Below the pieces are notes generated by a model. The model had not been told where the DNA came from. It saw only the letters and a program-made list of their open reading frames with translations, and did not search any database. Below, piece after piece: positions 16,446-25,328 of a stretch of 42,860 nucleotides of DNA. The number at the start of each line of letters is the position of its first letter. Position 1 is the first letter of the stretch. The translations under genes and the position numbers were made by a program. The DNA lies in the NCBI RefSeq assembly GCF_004353915.1, contig NZ_SMRP01000046.1, positions 1 to 42,860 of the forward strand, given 5' to 3'. Source of the stretch: Paraburkholderia silviterrae (lineage in GTDB: Bacteria > Pseudomonadota > Gammaproteobacteria > Burkholderiales > Burkholderiaceae).

Positions 16446-17594
16446 TTAGAGTCCGCTTACCGTCTTCACCGTGACCCACTGGCCGTTCTTCACCTGATAG
16501 ACGGTGGACGAGCCGTTCTTCAGCGACCCGTTCGCGTTGAACGAGATATGGCCGGTGATGCCGTCAAAGCCAATGCCTTGCAGTTTCGCGCGATAGTCGT
16601 CGGGCTTCGTCGAATTGGCTGCCTGCATTGCCTTGATGGCGGCCCATGCCGCGTCGTAGCCGAACGGCGCGTACGAGAGCACGTCATCGCCGAACTTCTG
16701 CTTGAAGCGCTCGGCGAACTTCGAGCCTACCGGCGTGCTGTCGAGCGGACGGCCATATTCCCATGCCATCGCGCCTTCGGACACGTCACCCGCGAGCTTG
16801 ATGAAGTCCACGTCCTTCACGCCGCCGCCGCCCACGTACTGCGCCTTGATGCCGAGCTGGCTCATCTGCTTCATGATGCCGGCGGCCTGCGGGTTGAGGG
16901 CGCCCACGAAAATCAGATCGGGGTTCTTGCTCTTGATGGTCGTGAGCTGGGTCTTGAAGTCCGTCGCCTGGTTAGTCGTGTATTCGCGATCGATGATGTC
17001 GCCGCCGTGCGCTTTGACCGCCTTCACGAACTCGTCGGCTTCGCCCTGGCCGAACGCCGTGCGGTCGTCGATGACGGCGATGCGCTTGGCCTTCGTCGTC
17101 GTGACCGCGTAGGCGCCCGCGGTGCCCGCGTTTTGCGCGTCGCTCGAGATCACCATGAAGATGTTCTTGAAGCCACGGCCGCTGATAACCGGGTTCGTGG
17201 CGGCCGGATCGATGTCGGGCAGGCTCGCCTTTTCGTAGAGCTCGGAAGCGGGGATGGTCGTGCCCGAGTTGAAGTGGCCGACGACGATCGACACGCCTTC
17301 GTCCACGAGCTTTTGCGCGACTTGCACGCCGACGCGCGGGTCGGCCTGATCGTCTTCGGCAACGAGCTCGAACGAGACGGGCTGGCCGTTGATTTTGACG
17401 CCTTGTGCCTTGGCGTCGTCGAGGGCCATCTTGACGCCGTTCTCCAGGTCCTTGCCGTAATTGGCGTTGGGTCCGGTGAGCGGCGCGGCAAAGCCGATTT
17501 TTACGACGGTATCCGCGTGGGAGGCGAGCGGCGCAACAGCGAGAAGTGCTCCAACTGCAACTGCGACAGGGGTGAGAGTCTTCGCAAAGCGCAT
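16446..17594 (-). CDS. Branched-chain amino-acid ABC transporter substrate-binding protein
   Basis: The 382-residue periplasmic binding protein starts at ATG 17594, which has AAGGAAA upstream and a clear signal peptide (cleavage near ASHA, residue ~24). The mature N-terminus VVKIGFAAPLTGPNANYGKD is typical of the LivJ/LivK family. FGQGEADEFVKAVKAHGG and ATDFKTQLTTIKSKNPDLIFVG are further family motifs. It would capture leucine, isoleucine, valine or a related amino acid for an ABC importer. No permease or ATPase genes lie beside it, so it must use a transporter encoded elsewhere, a common arrangement in Burkholderia. Confidence 0.92.
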   Translation of the reverse strand: MRFAKTLTPVAVAVGALLAVAPLASHADTVVKIGFAAPLTGPNANYGKDLENGVKMALDDAKAQGVKINGQPVSFELVAEDDQADPRVGVQVAQKLVDEGVSIVVGHFNSGTTIPASELYEKASLPDIDPAATNPVISGRGFKNIFMVISSDAQNAGTAGAYAVTTTKAKRIAVIDDRTAFGQGEADEFVKAVKAHGGDIIDREYTTNQATDFKTQLTTIKSKNPDLIFVGALNPQAAGIMKQMSQLGIKAQYVGGGGVKDVDFIKLAGDVSEGAMAWEYGRPLDSTPVGSKFAERFKQKFGDDVLSYAPFGYDAAWAAIKAMQAANSTKPDDYRAKLQGIGFDGITGHISFNANGSLKNGSSTVYQVKNGQWVTVKTVSGL

Positions 17595-17834
17595 GTTGTT
17601 TCCTTTGTCGGCAAAGTAGGCGTGGTATCGATCGAACCGCTCCGAATGAGGAACGCCGCGGCAATCGCAGGAGGCGACTATATGAAGCCAATATCGATCC
17701 GTCTTGACCGTTTGCGACGTTCCGTATGCGCATTTCGGCACAGCCGGCCAAACCGAAGCAATTAGGGCAAGTACGCCCGGCCGCGCACGGCGTAACGTTC
17801 AGCCTTGCTCGATCTTGCGATGGATAGCAAACGT

Positions 17835-19064
17835 TTACCGCAGCACGGTTTGCGCGATCCCGGTCGCGATGCAGAAACCCACCACCACAAGCGGCGGCAT
17901 TTTCCAGCGGATCAACAGCAAGAAGCCGATGCACGCGATGGCGAAATCGGCTTGCGTCTGGACTGCGCTCGTCCACACCGGCGAGTAGAGCGCGGCGGCC
18001 AGCAAGCCGACGACGGCGGCGTTGACACCGGCAAGGGCCGCCGACATGGCCGGCCGGCTGCGCAAAGCGTGCCACCACGGCAGCGCGGCCAGCACGAGCA
18101 GCAGGCCCGGCAGAAAGATCCCCACGGTGGCGAGCAGCGCGCCGCTCCAGTGGTTGGGCGGGCTCGCCATCATCCAGCCGAGAAAAGCTGCAAACGTGAA
18201 GAGCGGCCCCGGCACGGCCTGCGCCGCGCCGTAGCCGGCAAGAAAGTCGTTGGGCGCGACCCAGCCGGTTGCGACAGTCGCATGCTGGAGCAAGGGAAGC
18301 ACCACGTGTCCGCCGCCGAACACGAGCGCGCCGGAGCGATAGAACGCCTCGAACACACGCACCCCTTGCGCGGCCGCGCCAAGCAGCGGCAGTCCGAACA
18401 GCAGCACGCAAAAAACGGCCAACGCGGCAATGCCCGCCTTGCGCGACACGGGAAACGCACCGGAATGCCCGGGCACGGCGCGCTCGTCGCCCCCGGTTTT
18501 CGTGCGGCACAGCGCGAGACCGAGCAGGGCGCCCGCAGCGATTGCAATGAGCTGCGTGTATGCCGAGCTCAGCAGGCTCAGCAAGGCGACGGAGGCCAGC
18601 GCGATTGCGGCGCGGCGACGGTCGGGGCACAGACGCCGCGCCATGTCCCAGACGGCCTGGGCCACCACGGCCACCGCGACGAGCTTCAGGCCATGCACCA
18701 CCCCTGCGCCGACCGGCCCGCCCAGATCCGGCGCGATGGCTGCGAAGACCAGCATCGCGAACACCGAGGGCAGCGTGAAGCCGCACCAGGCGGCGAGCCC
18801 GCCGGCCCAGCCGGCCCGCAGCAGGCCGATCGAAAAGCCGGTCTGGCTGCTGGCGGGCCCTGGCAGGAATTGGCACAGCCCGACCAGATCGGTGAAGGCC
18901 TCGTCGTCGAGCCAGCGGCGGCGCTCGACGAACTCGCGGCGGAAGTAGCCAAGATGCGCAATCGGGCCGCCAAAGCTCGTCACCCCGAGCCTGAGAAAGA
19001 CCAGCAGCACTTCAAGAGCGCGGCCTGGAGAGGACGAGCGCGGCGATGACATGTCCGTATGCAT
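17835..19064 (-). CDS. chrA: Chromate transporter, ChrA/CHR family
   Basis: The 409-residue inner-membrane protein has two homologous CHR halves, so it is the long two-domain form. The first half has LRLGVTSFGGPIAHLGYFRREFV and FLPGPASSQTGFSIG; the second has GALVFGGGHVVLPLL and AVPGPLFTFAAFLGW. These are hallmark ChrA motifs. About ten hydrophobic helices are visible. The family exports chromate (or moves sulfate-like anions) and confers chromate resistance. Start at ATG 19064 or ATG 19052; neither has a Shine-Dalgarno. It is divergent from an AraC-type regulator 225 bp away. Substrate is inferred from family. Confidence 0.9.
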   Translation of the reverse strand: MHTDMSSPRSSSPGRALEVLLVFLRLGVTSFGGPIAHLGYFRREFVERRRWLDDEAFTDLVGLCQFLPGPASSQTGFSIGLLRAGWAGGLAAWCGFTLPSVFAMLVFAAIAPDLGGPVGAGVVHGLKLVAVAVVAQAVWDMARRLCPDRRRAAIALASVALLSLLSSAYTQLIAIAAGALLGLALCRTKTGGDERAVPGHSGAFPVSRKAGIAALAVFCVLLFGLPLLGAAAQGVRVFEAFYRSGALVFGGGHVVLPLLQHATVATGWVAPNDFLAGYGAAQAVPGPLFTFAAFLGWMMASPPNHWSGALLATVGIFLPGLLLVLAALPWWHALRSRPAMSAALAGVNAAVVGLLAAALYSPVWTSAVQTQADFAIACIGFLLLIRWKMPPLVVVGFCIATGIAQTVLR

Positions 19065-19289
19065 GGAGGACGGGCAGGGTGCGAAAGCTTTCGATCTTAG
19101 CTGCGTATCTCGGGTGTTGCCAGGCGCGTCATCCTGCGCAACGGGCGCGGCAGGACGATAGACATGCTCCAGAGCACGACGAGCATGGCCCGGCACACGG
19201 CACAGACATGATGGGGAAGCGGCGCTGCCACGTCGGCAATCGCGATTTCGAGCCTAAACTACGCGCACCTTGCCACCGCAGCGGAACTC

Positions 19290-19838
19290 ATGCCCTCACG
19301 CAACGATCATCGCAAAGAGCCGCCTGGCTCGTCACCCGCGCCACACAGCGCCGACGCACTGCAAGACCCGGCCCTGCTGCGCCGCCTCCTGCGCGCGCGA
19401 GACCGCATGGACGCCGCCTCGCACGAAGCCTGGCCCGTCAAGCGTCTCGCCGAAGTCAGCGGCGTTTCCGAGGCGCATTTCGCACGTTCCTTCAAGCGGG
19501 CCTTCGGCGTGCCGCCGCACCGCTACCTGCTGACCCGGCGCATCGAGCAAGCGACCACGCTGCTGCGCGACACGGAGCTCGGCATCACGGATATCGCATT
19601 CGCTACCGGCTGGGAGAGTCTGGGCACGTTCGGGCGCATCTTTCGCGACATCACCGGCATGAGCCCGAGCGCCATGCGCCGCGAGGCGCGCGCGAGCATG
19701 TCCGAGCTCGAGCTCGAGCGCGTGCCGGCCTGCGTCCTGAAGGCCGCGCAGCGCCCCGACCTCACGATGGCAGTTTTGGAGAAGCGCCGCCGGGTGGCCC
19801 ACGATACAGTGCGGCCATCAACCAAGGAGGTCAAATGA
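19290..19838 (+). CDS. AraC-family transcriptional regulator
   Basis: The 182-residue protein is essentially a stand-alone AraC DNA-binding domain. Two helix-turn-helix units are clear: VKRLAEVSGVSEAHFARSFKRAFG (about 50-73) and ITDIAFATGWESLGTFGRIF followed by DITGMSPSAMRR (about 99-131). There is no sensor domain at the N-terminus; about 45 C-terminal residues follow the HTH. The stop codon overlaps the start of the VOC-protein gene (ATGA), so the two are translationally coupled. The VOC gene is its likely partner and perhaps its target. Confidence 0.9.
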   Translation: MPSRNDHRKEPPGSSPAPHSADALQDPALLRRLLRARDRMDAASHEAWPVKRLAEVSGVSEAHFARSFKRAFGVPPHRYLLTRRIEQATTLLRDTELGITDIAFATGWESLGTFGRIFRDITGMSPSAMRREARASMSELELERVPACVLKAAQRPDLTMAVLEKRRRVAHDTVRPSTKEVK

Positions 19839-20251
19839 ACAACGGTATCAATGTAGTGGGCCTGTACGTCGACGATCAGGATGCAGCGCTCGCGTTTTAT
19901 GTCGACAAACTCGGATTCCGCGTCCACACGGACGTGCGCAACGGCACTTACCGCTGGCTCACGGTCCAGCATCCCGACCAGCCGTCGTTCCAGCTCGGTC
20001 TGTTCGCGCCCGGGCCGCCCGTTCACGACGAAGCGACCGCGCAAACCCTGCGGGCCATGGTCGCCAAGGGGGCCATGCCGCCGCTCGTGCTTTCCGTGGC
20101 CGACTGCCGCGCGAGCTATGCCGCGCTCAAGGCGAAGGGCGTGGAATTCACGCAAGAGCCGGTCGACCGCTATGGCAGCGTCGATGCCGGCTTCCGCGAC
20201 CCGGCCGGCAATGGCTGGAAGATGATCCAGGCGCCGCACAACGGCAAGTGA
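19835..20251 (+). CDS. VOC (glyoxalase/bleomycin-resistance) superfamily protein
   Basis: The 138-residue product has the paired beta-alpha-beta-beta-beta modules of the VOC fold. NVVGLYVDDQDAALAFYVDK leads the first, and PLVLSVADCRASYAALKAKG plus GFRDPAGNGWKMIQ mark the second. This fold often binds metals and acts in dioxygenases, isomerases or antibiotic binding; the reaction is unknown. A strong AAGGAGG lies inside the end of the upstream AraC gene, and the start overlaps its stop, which supports a two-gene operon. Confidence 0.9.
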   Translation: MNNGINVVGLYVDDQDAALAFYVDKLGFRVHTDVRNGTYRWLTVQHPDQPSFQLGLFAPGPPVHDEATAQTLRAMVAKGAMPPLVLSVADCRASYAALKAKGVEFTQEPVDRYGSVDAGFRDPAGNGWKMIQAPHNGK

Positions 20252-20315
20252 ACGGTAGCTGAGCGCCTTGAGCCGAAAGCGCCGGCTTGCATCGGATATC
20301 GGATGAACGGCAAGC

Positions 20316-20339
20316 CGGTCCGTCCAGATTGACGGACCG
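20316..20339. promoter_or_regulatory. Perfect 9-bp inverted repeat with 6-bp spacer
   Basis: CGGTCCGTC (20316-20324) and GACGGACCG (20331-20339) flank CAGATT. It lies 65 bp after the VOC stop and 118 bp before the histidine phosphatase start. It may be a terminator without a T-tract or a protein-binding site; sequence alone cannot decide. Confidence 0.5.
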
Positions 20340-20456
20340 CGCTGCGCGACGTGCGCCGTATGGTGCGCGCCGCTGCCTTAGAATGACCTCCGCGAACTTG
20401 TTCTTGCGCCTTGCGATGGGTGTCGTGAGGCGGCAGCCCGTTACCGGAGTGACCCG

Positions 20457-21092
20457 ATGTCCGTCGATATGAAAGCAAGCGCCGCGTCCGGCGAAGTCTG
20501 GCTGATTCGCCACGGCGAAACCGAGTGGAGCCGCAGCGGCCAGCACACGGGGCGCACCGATATCGCGCTCACCGAGCATGGCCGCGATCAGGCGCTCGCG
20601 CTCGCAAGGCCCCTCGCAGCGCAGCGCTTCGACGCGGTGCTCGCGAGCCCGATGGCGCGCGCCATCGAGACCTGCCGGCTGGCGGGCCTGGGCGAAGAGA
20701 TGATCGTGTCCGGCGATCTGCACGAATGGGATTACGGCATCTACGAGGGCCGCACCACGGCCGACATCCGCAAGACGGAGCCGGACTGGAATGTCTGGCA
20801 CTCGCTGATCCCGCACGGCGAGAGTCTCTCGCAGATCGAAGTGCGCGCTCGCGGCGTGGTGGAGAGTCTGCTTGCGATGCTCGCGCAGGGTGGGCCCGGC
20901 GGGGCGGCCCGCCGCATCGCCGTTTTCTCGCACGCCCATTTCCTGCGCGTGCTCGCGGGTTGCTGGATCGGCAATTCGGCGGCGCTGGGCGCGCATCTCT
21001 ACCTGGATACGGCAACGATCAGCATGCTCGGCTTCGACCGCGAGAGCCGCGCGATCCGGCGCTGGAACGCGCGGCCCGAGGGGTGCGAGTAG
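20457..21092 (+). CDS. Histidine phosphatase family protein (phosphoglycerate-mutase-like)
   Basis: The 211-residue product carries the RHG catalytic motif in WLIRHGETEWSRSGQHTGRTD (phospho-His at ~18). The second Arg/Glu region is in DAVLASPMARAIETCRLAG, and the second catalytic His is in FSHAHFLRVLAGCWIG. These place it in the histidine phosphatase clan, which removes phosphate from small metabolites; the exact substrate is unknown. The ATG at 20457 has GGAG about 8 bp upstream, supporting this start over the internal ATG at 20469. It appears to be monocistronic. Confidence 0.9.
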   Translation: MSVDMKASAASGEVWLIRHGETEWSRSGQHTGRTDIALTEHGRDQALALARPLAAQRFDAVLASPMARAIETCRLAGLGEEMIVSGDLHEWDYGIYEGRTTADIRKTEPDWNVWHSLIPHGESLSQIEVRARGVVESLLAMLAQGGPGGAARRIAVFSHAHFLRVLAGCWIGNSAALGAHLYLDTATISMLGFDRESRAIRRWNARPEGCE

Positions 21093-21145
21093 GGGGCGCG
21101 AAAGGTGCGAATAGGGTGCAGGCAGGGTGCAACTACGGTGCGCGT
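21078..21145 (+). repeat. Degenerate 10-12-bp G-rich direct repeats
   Basis: GGTGCGA- or GGTGCA-like units recur about six times just after, and overlapping, the histidine phosphatase stop (for example AGGGTGCAGGC, AGGGTGCAAC). Spacing is 10-12 bp. Significance is unknown. Confidence 0.45.
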
Positions 21146-21201
21146 GCATCCATGAGCACGGCCAGCCGAGGTCACGGCAGTCCGGGATCGAATCGCTTGA
21201 T

Positions 21202-21450
21202 TCAATCAGAACTGCAAACCATTTTTGAATCGGTCCGATCCGGTATTTGCTCGTCGATCTCGGCCATGGTCAGCGTGGCCGTCTCCTTCAGCGCATACGA
21301 GCAGAACGCCACCAGCGCGAGCGCCAGCGCGCCATAGAGCGCAACGGCAAGCGCATTGTGGTGCGTGGCGATCAGGATGGCGATGGCCGCGCTCGATGCG
21401 GTGCCGCCGCCCAGCGCCGCGGAGAGGGCGCGCGATGTGTCTCCAACCAT
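21202..21450 (-). pseudogene. Remnant of an MFS (metabolite:H+ symporter) transporter C-terminus
   Basis: The 82-residue frame resembles the last two membrane helices of MHS-type MFS transporters: a Gly-rich ALGGGTASSAAIA start of helix 11, ALAVALYGALALALVAFCSY for helix 12, and the usual LKET(A) exit followed by a polar tail. The other ten helices are absent, and the gene directly upstream on this strand is the C45 hydrolase, 63 bp away. I therefore read it as a deletion remnant, though an ATG and an AGGAAAAG upstream could still allow translation of a small two-helix membrane protein. The MFS identity is from memory and moderate. Confidence 0.5.
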
Positions 21451-21513
21451 TGTCTCTTTTCCTTGTTTTTTTCCTGCCTGGGCGCGCGGATTCCGTGGCC
21501 CGCGCCGCGCGTA

Positions 21514-22599
21514 TCAGAAGCGTGCGCTGCCCATCTGCACTAGAACTTGCGGATTGCCAGCGGCATATTCCAGCGCGCCGCCTTCTGTATCGATGCCGAT
21601 CGTGAGCAGCGTCTCACAGTGCTCCGTATCGGGCCGGCTGGGGTCCGGGCGCACGCAGACGGGCGCATTCGCGCCCGCGCTGCCGCACATCGCTTCGGCG
21701 CGGCTGCGCAGGTCGCGTGCGGTCATGCCGGCCACGGCAGCCTTCAGATGGTCGAGCCGCGCCCAGGTGGTGGAGGCCGCCGGTGCGTGCTCGCCACGGC
21801 TGAGCCCGTCGTCGAGGAAATGGTTCGTGTGCAGCAGCCAGCCGTCCGCGCGCGGCGGCACGACCGCGAGGCCGCTCGGGCTCAACTCGATGCTCGCGGC
21901 GCGCAGGCCCGACGCCGGGGAGGCGTCGCGCGCGAACACGTTCAATACCGTCGATGCGCTCACGGGCGCGGAGCGCGCAAGATCGATGGCCTCGTCGACG
22001 CTGGCCGCCTCTTCGAGTAGCCGTCGCGCGATGGCATGCACCGGCACGCCGCCCGTAGCGTTGTCGCTCGCGTGGTGGAGGATGTTGAAATGCAGGCCCA
22101 GCCCCATGCTGTTCACGCCGATCTTGCCCAGCATGCCGAATTCGGTGAACTGCTTCACCGTGACGCCGCGCCGGGTCGTGAGCTGAAGCATCAGGCCATG
22201 CGGCGCGAGGGCCTCGTGCCAGTCCCAGGTCTGGATCGAGCGCGGCGCGCGCGCGCCCGGTGGCGCATGCACGGCGGTCGAGCACTCGCCTTCGAGCGCC
22301 GGCGGCTTCGTCGCGAGGATCTCCGTGCGCGCGCTGACGCAAGCGAGCTGCCACAGTGGCAGCCGCGCGCCTTCGGCCATCGCCGCGACTTCGGTTGCGA
22401 GGTCGGGGCACCAGGCTTCCAGCCGGCTCTGGCACGCCTCGCCGATGGCGCGCGCCTGCTCGGCGGGGACCCCCACGCGCGGGAAGAACCCAAGGTAGCG
22501 TGCGGCCGATTCCTGGATTTCCCGTGCCCACCGCTCGCCGATCTGCTGCCCGCGAAGCTCGGGATTCGTGCTTTCGGTCACGAAGGTATGAATTTTCAC
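21514..22599 (-). CDS. C45-family autoproteolytic acyltransferase/hydrolase
   Basis: The 361-residue product begins with GTG at 22599, preceded by GGGAG at suitable spacing. The key family feature is GECSTAVH (Cys near residue 105). In the C45 group, related to isopenicillin N acyltransferase, cleavage occurs before this Cys to make it the N-terminal nucleophile. WDWHEAL, GVNSMGLGLHFNIL, HTNHFLDD and LLTIGIDTEGGALEYAAGNP also fit the family. It should hydrolyse or transfer an acyl group on an amide; the substrate is unknown. It is divergent from a LysR regulator 214 bp away and followed on its strand by the MFS remnant, suggesting a former hydrolase-transporter operon. Confidence 0.85.
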   Translation of the reverse strand: MKIHTFVTESTNPELRGQQIGERWAREIQESAARYLGFFPRVGVPAEQARAIGEACQSRLEAWCPDLATEVAAMAEGARLPLWQLACVSARTEILATKPPALEGECSTAVHAPPGARAPRSIQTWDWHEALAPHGLMLQLTTRRGVTVKQFTEFGMLGKIGVNSMGLGLHFNILHHASDNATGGVPVHAIARRLLEEAASVDEAIDLARSAPVSASTVLNVFARDASPASGLRAASIELSPSGLAVVPPRADGWLLHTNHFLDDGLSRGEHAPAASTTWARLDHLKAAVAGMTARDLRSRAEAMCGSAGANAPVCVRPDPSRPDTEHCETLLTIGIDTEGGALEYAAGNPQVLVQMGSARF

Positions 22600-22664
22600 G
22601 TCGAATGCTCCCAGTATTTGCCGCGCCGGCCAGGCTTTTCACACTGGCCGTTTCCCATGAGGCA

Positions 22665-22737
22665 CAAATTCGCGGGGCGGCGTGTGGTGTGACGAAAGCC
22701 CGTTGGACTCACCACCTCACATTTTCCCGCCGAATTT
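22665..22737. promoter_or_regulatory. Possible LysR-site inverted repeat between C45 and LysR genes
   Basis: AAATTCG followed by a G-rich run near 22666-22677, and its near reverse complement CCCGCCGAATTT near 22726-22736, form widely spaced inverted half-sites in the divergent gap. LysR-type regulators commonly bind two separated sites in such gaps. The link is inferred. Confidence 0.3.
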
Positions 22738-22813
22738 CGTAGATTAGCGGATGTTCGCCACGTGCATCGTGGCCCGTTTTGACACAAGTTTTGTGCCCGC
22801 CAGGAACAGATCC

Positions 22814-23740
22814 ATGGACAAGATGATTGCGCTCACCATGTTCGTCGCGACCGCCGACTTCGGCGGCTTCAGCCGCGCGGCGGAGCAACTGGGCAAGACG
22901 CCCTCGGCCGTCACCAAGGGCGTGATGCAGCTGGAGGCCGACCTGGGCGCGCGCCTCTTCGAGCGGACCACTCGCCGCATGACGCTGACCGAGGCGGGCC
23001 AGCTCTACCTGGAGGGGGCGCGCCAGGCGCTCACGCAGCTGCAACTGGCCGCCGAGGCCGTGGACGATCTACAGCACGCGCTGCGCGGCAGTCTGCGCAT
23101 TGTCGCGCTGCCGCCGTTCGGGCCGGCGTTCCTGAACGGCGCATGTTGCAGCTTCCTGCGCGAGCATCCCGAGATGCGGCTGGAGGTCGATCTGAACGAC
23201 AGCATGAACGACGAGGCCTACGACCTTTCGTTACGCGACGGGCCGATCGACCTGCCCGGCCTGATTGCGCAGCCCTTGCTCGAGAATTGCCTGACGCTCT
23301 GCGCGAGCCCGGCCTATATCGCCCGCAAGGGTGCCTGCGTCACGATGGAAAACTATCAGTCGCACGACTGGCTGATCCTTCATCATCCGCTGCTCAACCG
23401 TAACTTCTGGTGGGTGGAGCACGGCGGCGAGCGTATTCGGCTGAAGCAACCGGTGCCGCGCCTCACGAGCGACAACTTCGACTTCCTGCTGGCCTGCCTG
23501 CTCGACGGGCAGGGGCTGCAATTCTTGCCGAAGTGGAGCGCCGTGCCCCACATCGCGCGAGGCGAGCTCGTGGAACTCGATTCCGATTACTGGCGCGAGC
23601 AGACCGCGCTTGGCCCCTCGGTTCACGTGCTCTATCAGCCACACCGGCGCAACACACGCAAGGTGCGCGTCTTCATCGATCACCTGCGCCGGCACCTCGA
23701 CGGGCTCGGGATCGGCGCGCGGGCCCCGGCCTGCGCGTAG
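22814..23740 (+). CDS. LysR-family transcriptional regulator
   Basis: The 308-residue protein has the classic LysR N-terminal winged HTH: TMFVATADFGGFSRAAEQLG, then TPSAVTKGVMQLEADLGARL and FERTTRRMTLTEAGQLYLEG. A periplasmic-binding-like effector domain follows. Start ATG 22814 is preceded by AGGAAC; longer in-frame starts upstream add unrelated residues. It is divergent from the C45 hydrolase gene, the likely target. The potGHI-like operon 427 bp downstream on the same strand could also be under its control. The inducer is unknown. Confidence 0.93.
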   Translation: MDKMIALTMFVATADFGGFSRAAEQLGKTPSAVTKGVMQLEADLGARLFERTTRRMTLTEAGQLYLEGARQALTQLQLAAEAVDDLQHALRGSLRIVALPPFGPAFLNGACCSFLREHPEMRLEVDLNDSMNDEAYDLSLRDGPIDLPGLIAQPLLENCLTLCASPAYIARKGACVTMENYQSHDWLILHHPLLNRNFWWVEHGGERIRLKQPVPRLTSDNFDFLLACLLDGQGLQFLPKWSAVPHIARGELVELDSDYWREQTALGPSVHVLYQPHRRNTRKVRVFIDHLRRHLDGLGIGARAPACA

Positions 23741-24167
23741 TGGTTTTCTCTCCTCATCGCACCTGCCCCCCTGAAGGGGGGGCATACCGCCGCAAATCGA
23801 ACAGTTAACGTTGTCGCCGGTTTGGACGAGTGGCCGATACATCGATGCAACCCGGCGTAAACGTCACTCGTTAGCAATGCAAAGCAAATGATCGCAGTGT
23901 GAAACACTGCACGCTGGCCGGGCAGGCCACGCGAAAAACACAAGGAGACACGCGCGCCGGGCAGGGCGCGCACGACCGGCGATGGGTGGGCTCGCCTTGC
24001 GGCGCCTCGTCTGCCTCTTCTCGCCAGCACGACTGCGCATGCGTCGGCCTTTGCGCGCCGCGCGCGGCAATCGATTCTTCCGAACACGACGTGACGCCGG
24101 TGGGCCGCTTCGCGGGACTCGCCTGGGCCCCGTCACGCCTGCATTTTGTAATACGGGTCACTGGAAC
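23741..24167. other. Intergenic region with two GC-rich hairpins, no supported gene
   Basis: TGCCCCCC-TGAA-GGGGGGGCA (23764-23784) lies 24 bp after the LysR stop and looks like a terminator without a T-tract. A second stem, GCGCGCC (23952-23958) with GGCGCGC (23965-23971), lies in the probable leader of the potG-like gene. The long open frames in this stretch have no family match, so I treat them as chance. Confidence 0.5.
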
Positions 24168-25328
24168 ATGAAAGCTTCGCCTTCACCCTCAACACGCTCC
24201 GCCGAGCCTGCGCGTGCCGTTGCGCCGGTGCGCACCGGCAACGAGCGCTTCGTGCGCATCGAGAATGTCGTCAAGAAGTTCGGCGACAGCGTCGCGGTCA
24301 ACGACGTGAGCCTCGACATCGCCAAGAACGAACTGTTCGCGTTGCTTGGCAGCTCGGGCTGCGGCAAGTCCACGCTGCTGCGCATGCTGGCCGGCTTCGA
24401 GACGGCCACCGCCGGGCGCATCTATGTCGACGGCGAAGATCTCGCGACGCTGCCGCCGTACCGGCGGCCCGTCAACATGATGTTCCAGTCGTATGCGCTC
24501 TTTCCGCACATGAGCGTGGAGTCGAACGTGGCGTTCGGCCTCAAGCAGGAAGGCGTGCCGAAGAACGAGATCAAGGTGCGCGTGGCCGATGCGCTCGAAC
24601 TCGTGCAGATGGGCCGCTATGCGAAGCGCAAGCCGCATCAGCTCTCGGGCGGGCAGCAGCAGCGCGTCGCGCTCGCGCGCTCGCTCGTCAAGCGGCCCAA
24701 GCTGCTGCTGCTCGACGAGCCGATGTCGGCGCTCGACAAGAAGATCCGCCAGAAGACCCAGCTCGAACTCGTCAACATCATCGAGAAGGTGGACGTGACT
24801 TGCGTGATGGTCACGCACGATCAGGAAGAGGCCATGACGATGGCGAGCCGGCTCGCGGTCATGAGCGAAGGGCGCATCGTGCAGGTCGGCACGCCGGGCG
24901 AGGTGTACGAGTATCCGAACAGCCGCTTCTCCGCGGAATTCATTGGTTCTACGAATCTGTTCGAGGGCACCGTGGTGCAGGACGAGCCCGATCACATCTT
25001 CGTCGAGAGCGAGGCGCTCGAAAACCGGCTCTACGTGAGCCACGGCATCACCGGTCCGCTCGGCATGGCGGTGGGCATTTCGGTGCGGCCCGAGCACGTA
25101 TGCGTCTCGCACACGAGGCCCGCGGCGCCCTGCAACTGGGCACGCGGCGTAGTGACCGACGTCGCCTATATGGGCAGCTATTCGCTCTATCACGTGCGTC
25201 TGCCGGGCGGCAAGACCGTGGTGTCGAATCTCTCGAGCGCGTATCTGATGGAAGAGGGCACGCCGGTCTGGAACGACGAGGTGTACGTGTCGTGGTCGCC
25301 GGCGAGCGGCGTGGTGGTGACGCAATGA
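24168..25328 (+). CDS. potG: Polyamine-type ABC transporter ATP-binding protein (PotA/PotG family)
   Basis: The 386-residue ATPase has Walker A GSSGCGKST, Q-loop MFQSYALFPHMSV, signature LSGGQQQRVALARSL, Walker B LLLLDEPMSALD and switch VMVTHDQEEA, then a C-terminal TOBE region (residues ~290-386). The motif set and length match PotA/PotG ATPases of spermidine/putrescine importers. ATG at 24168 is used; the frame is open for 62 more codons upstream without similarity. The stop overlaps the next permease start by 4 bp, so this is the first gene of a potGHI-like operon. The gene symbol reflects family, not proven substrate. Confidence 0.9.
   Translation: MKASPSPSTRSAEPARAVAPVRTGNERFVRIENVVKKFGDSVAVNDVSLDIAKNELFALLGSSGCGKSTLLRMLAGFETATAGRIYVDGEDLATLPPYRRPVNMMFQSYALFPHMSVESNVAFGLKQEGVPKNEIKVRVADALELVQMGRYAKRKPHQLSGGQQQRVALARSLVKRPKLLLLDEPMSALDKKIRQKTQLELVNIIEKVDVTCVMVTHDQEEAMTMASRLAVMSEGRIVQVGTPGEVYEYPNSRFSAEFIGSTNLFEGTVVQDEPDHIFVESEALENRLYVSHGITGPLGMAVGISVRPEHVCVSHTRPAAPCNWARGVVTDVAYMGSYSLYHVRLPGGKTVVSNLSSAYLMEEGTPVWNDEVYVSWSPASGVVVTQ

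Noticed and set aside
16972..18876. 634-residue frame across livK-like and chrA genes
   Set aside because: It spans two recognised genes and their gap in a different frame.
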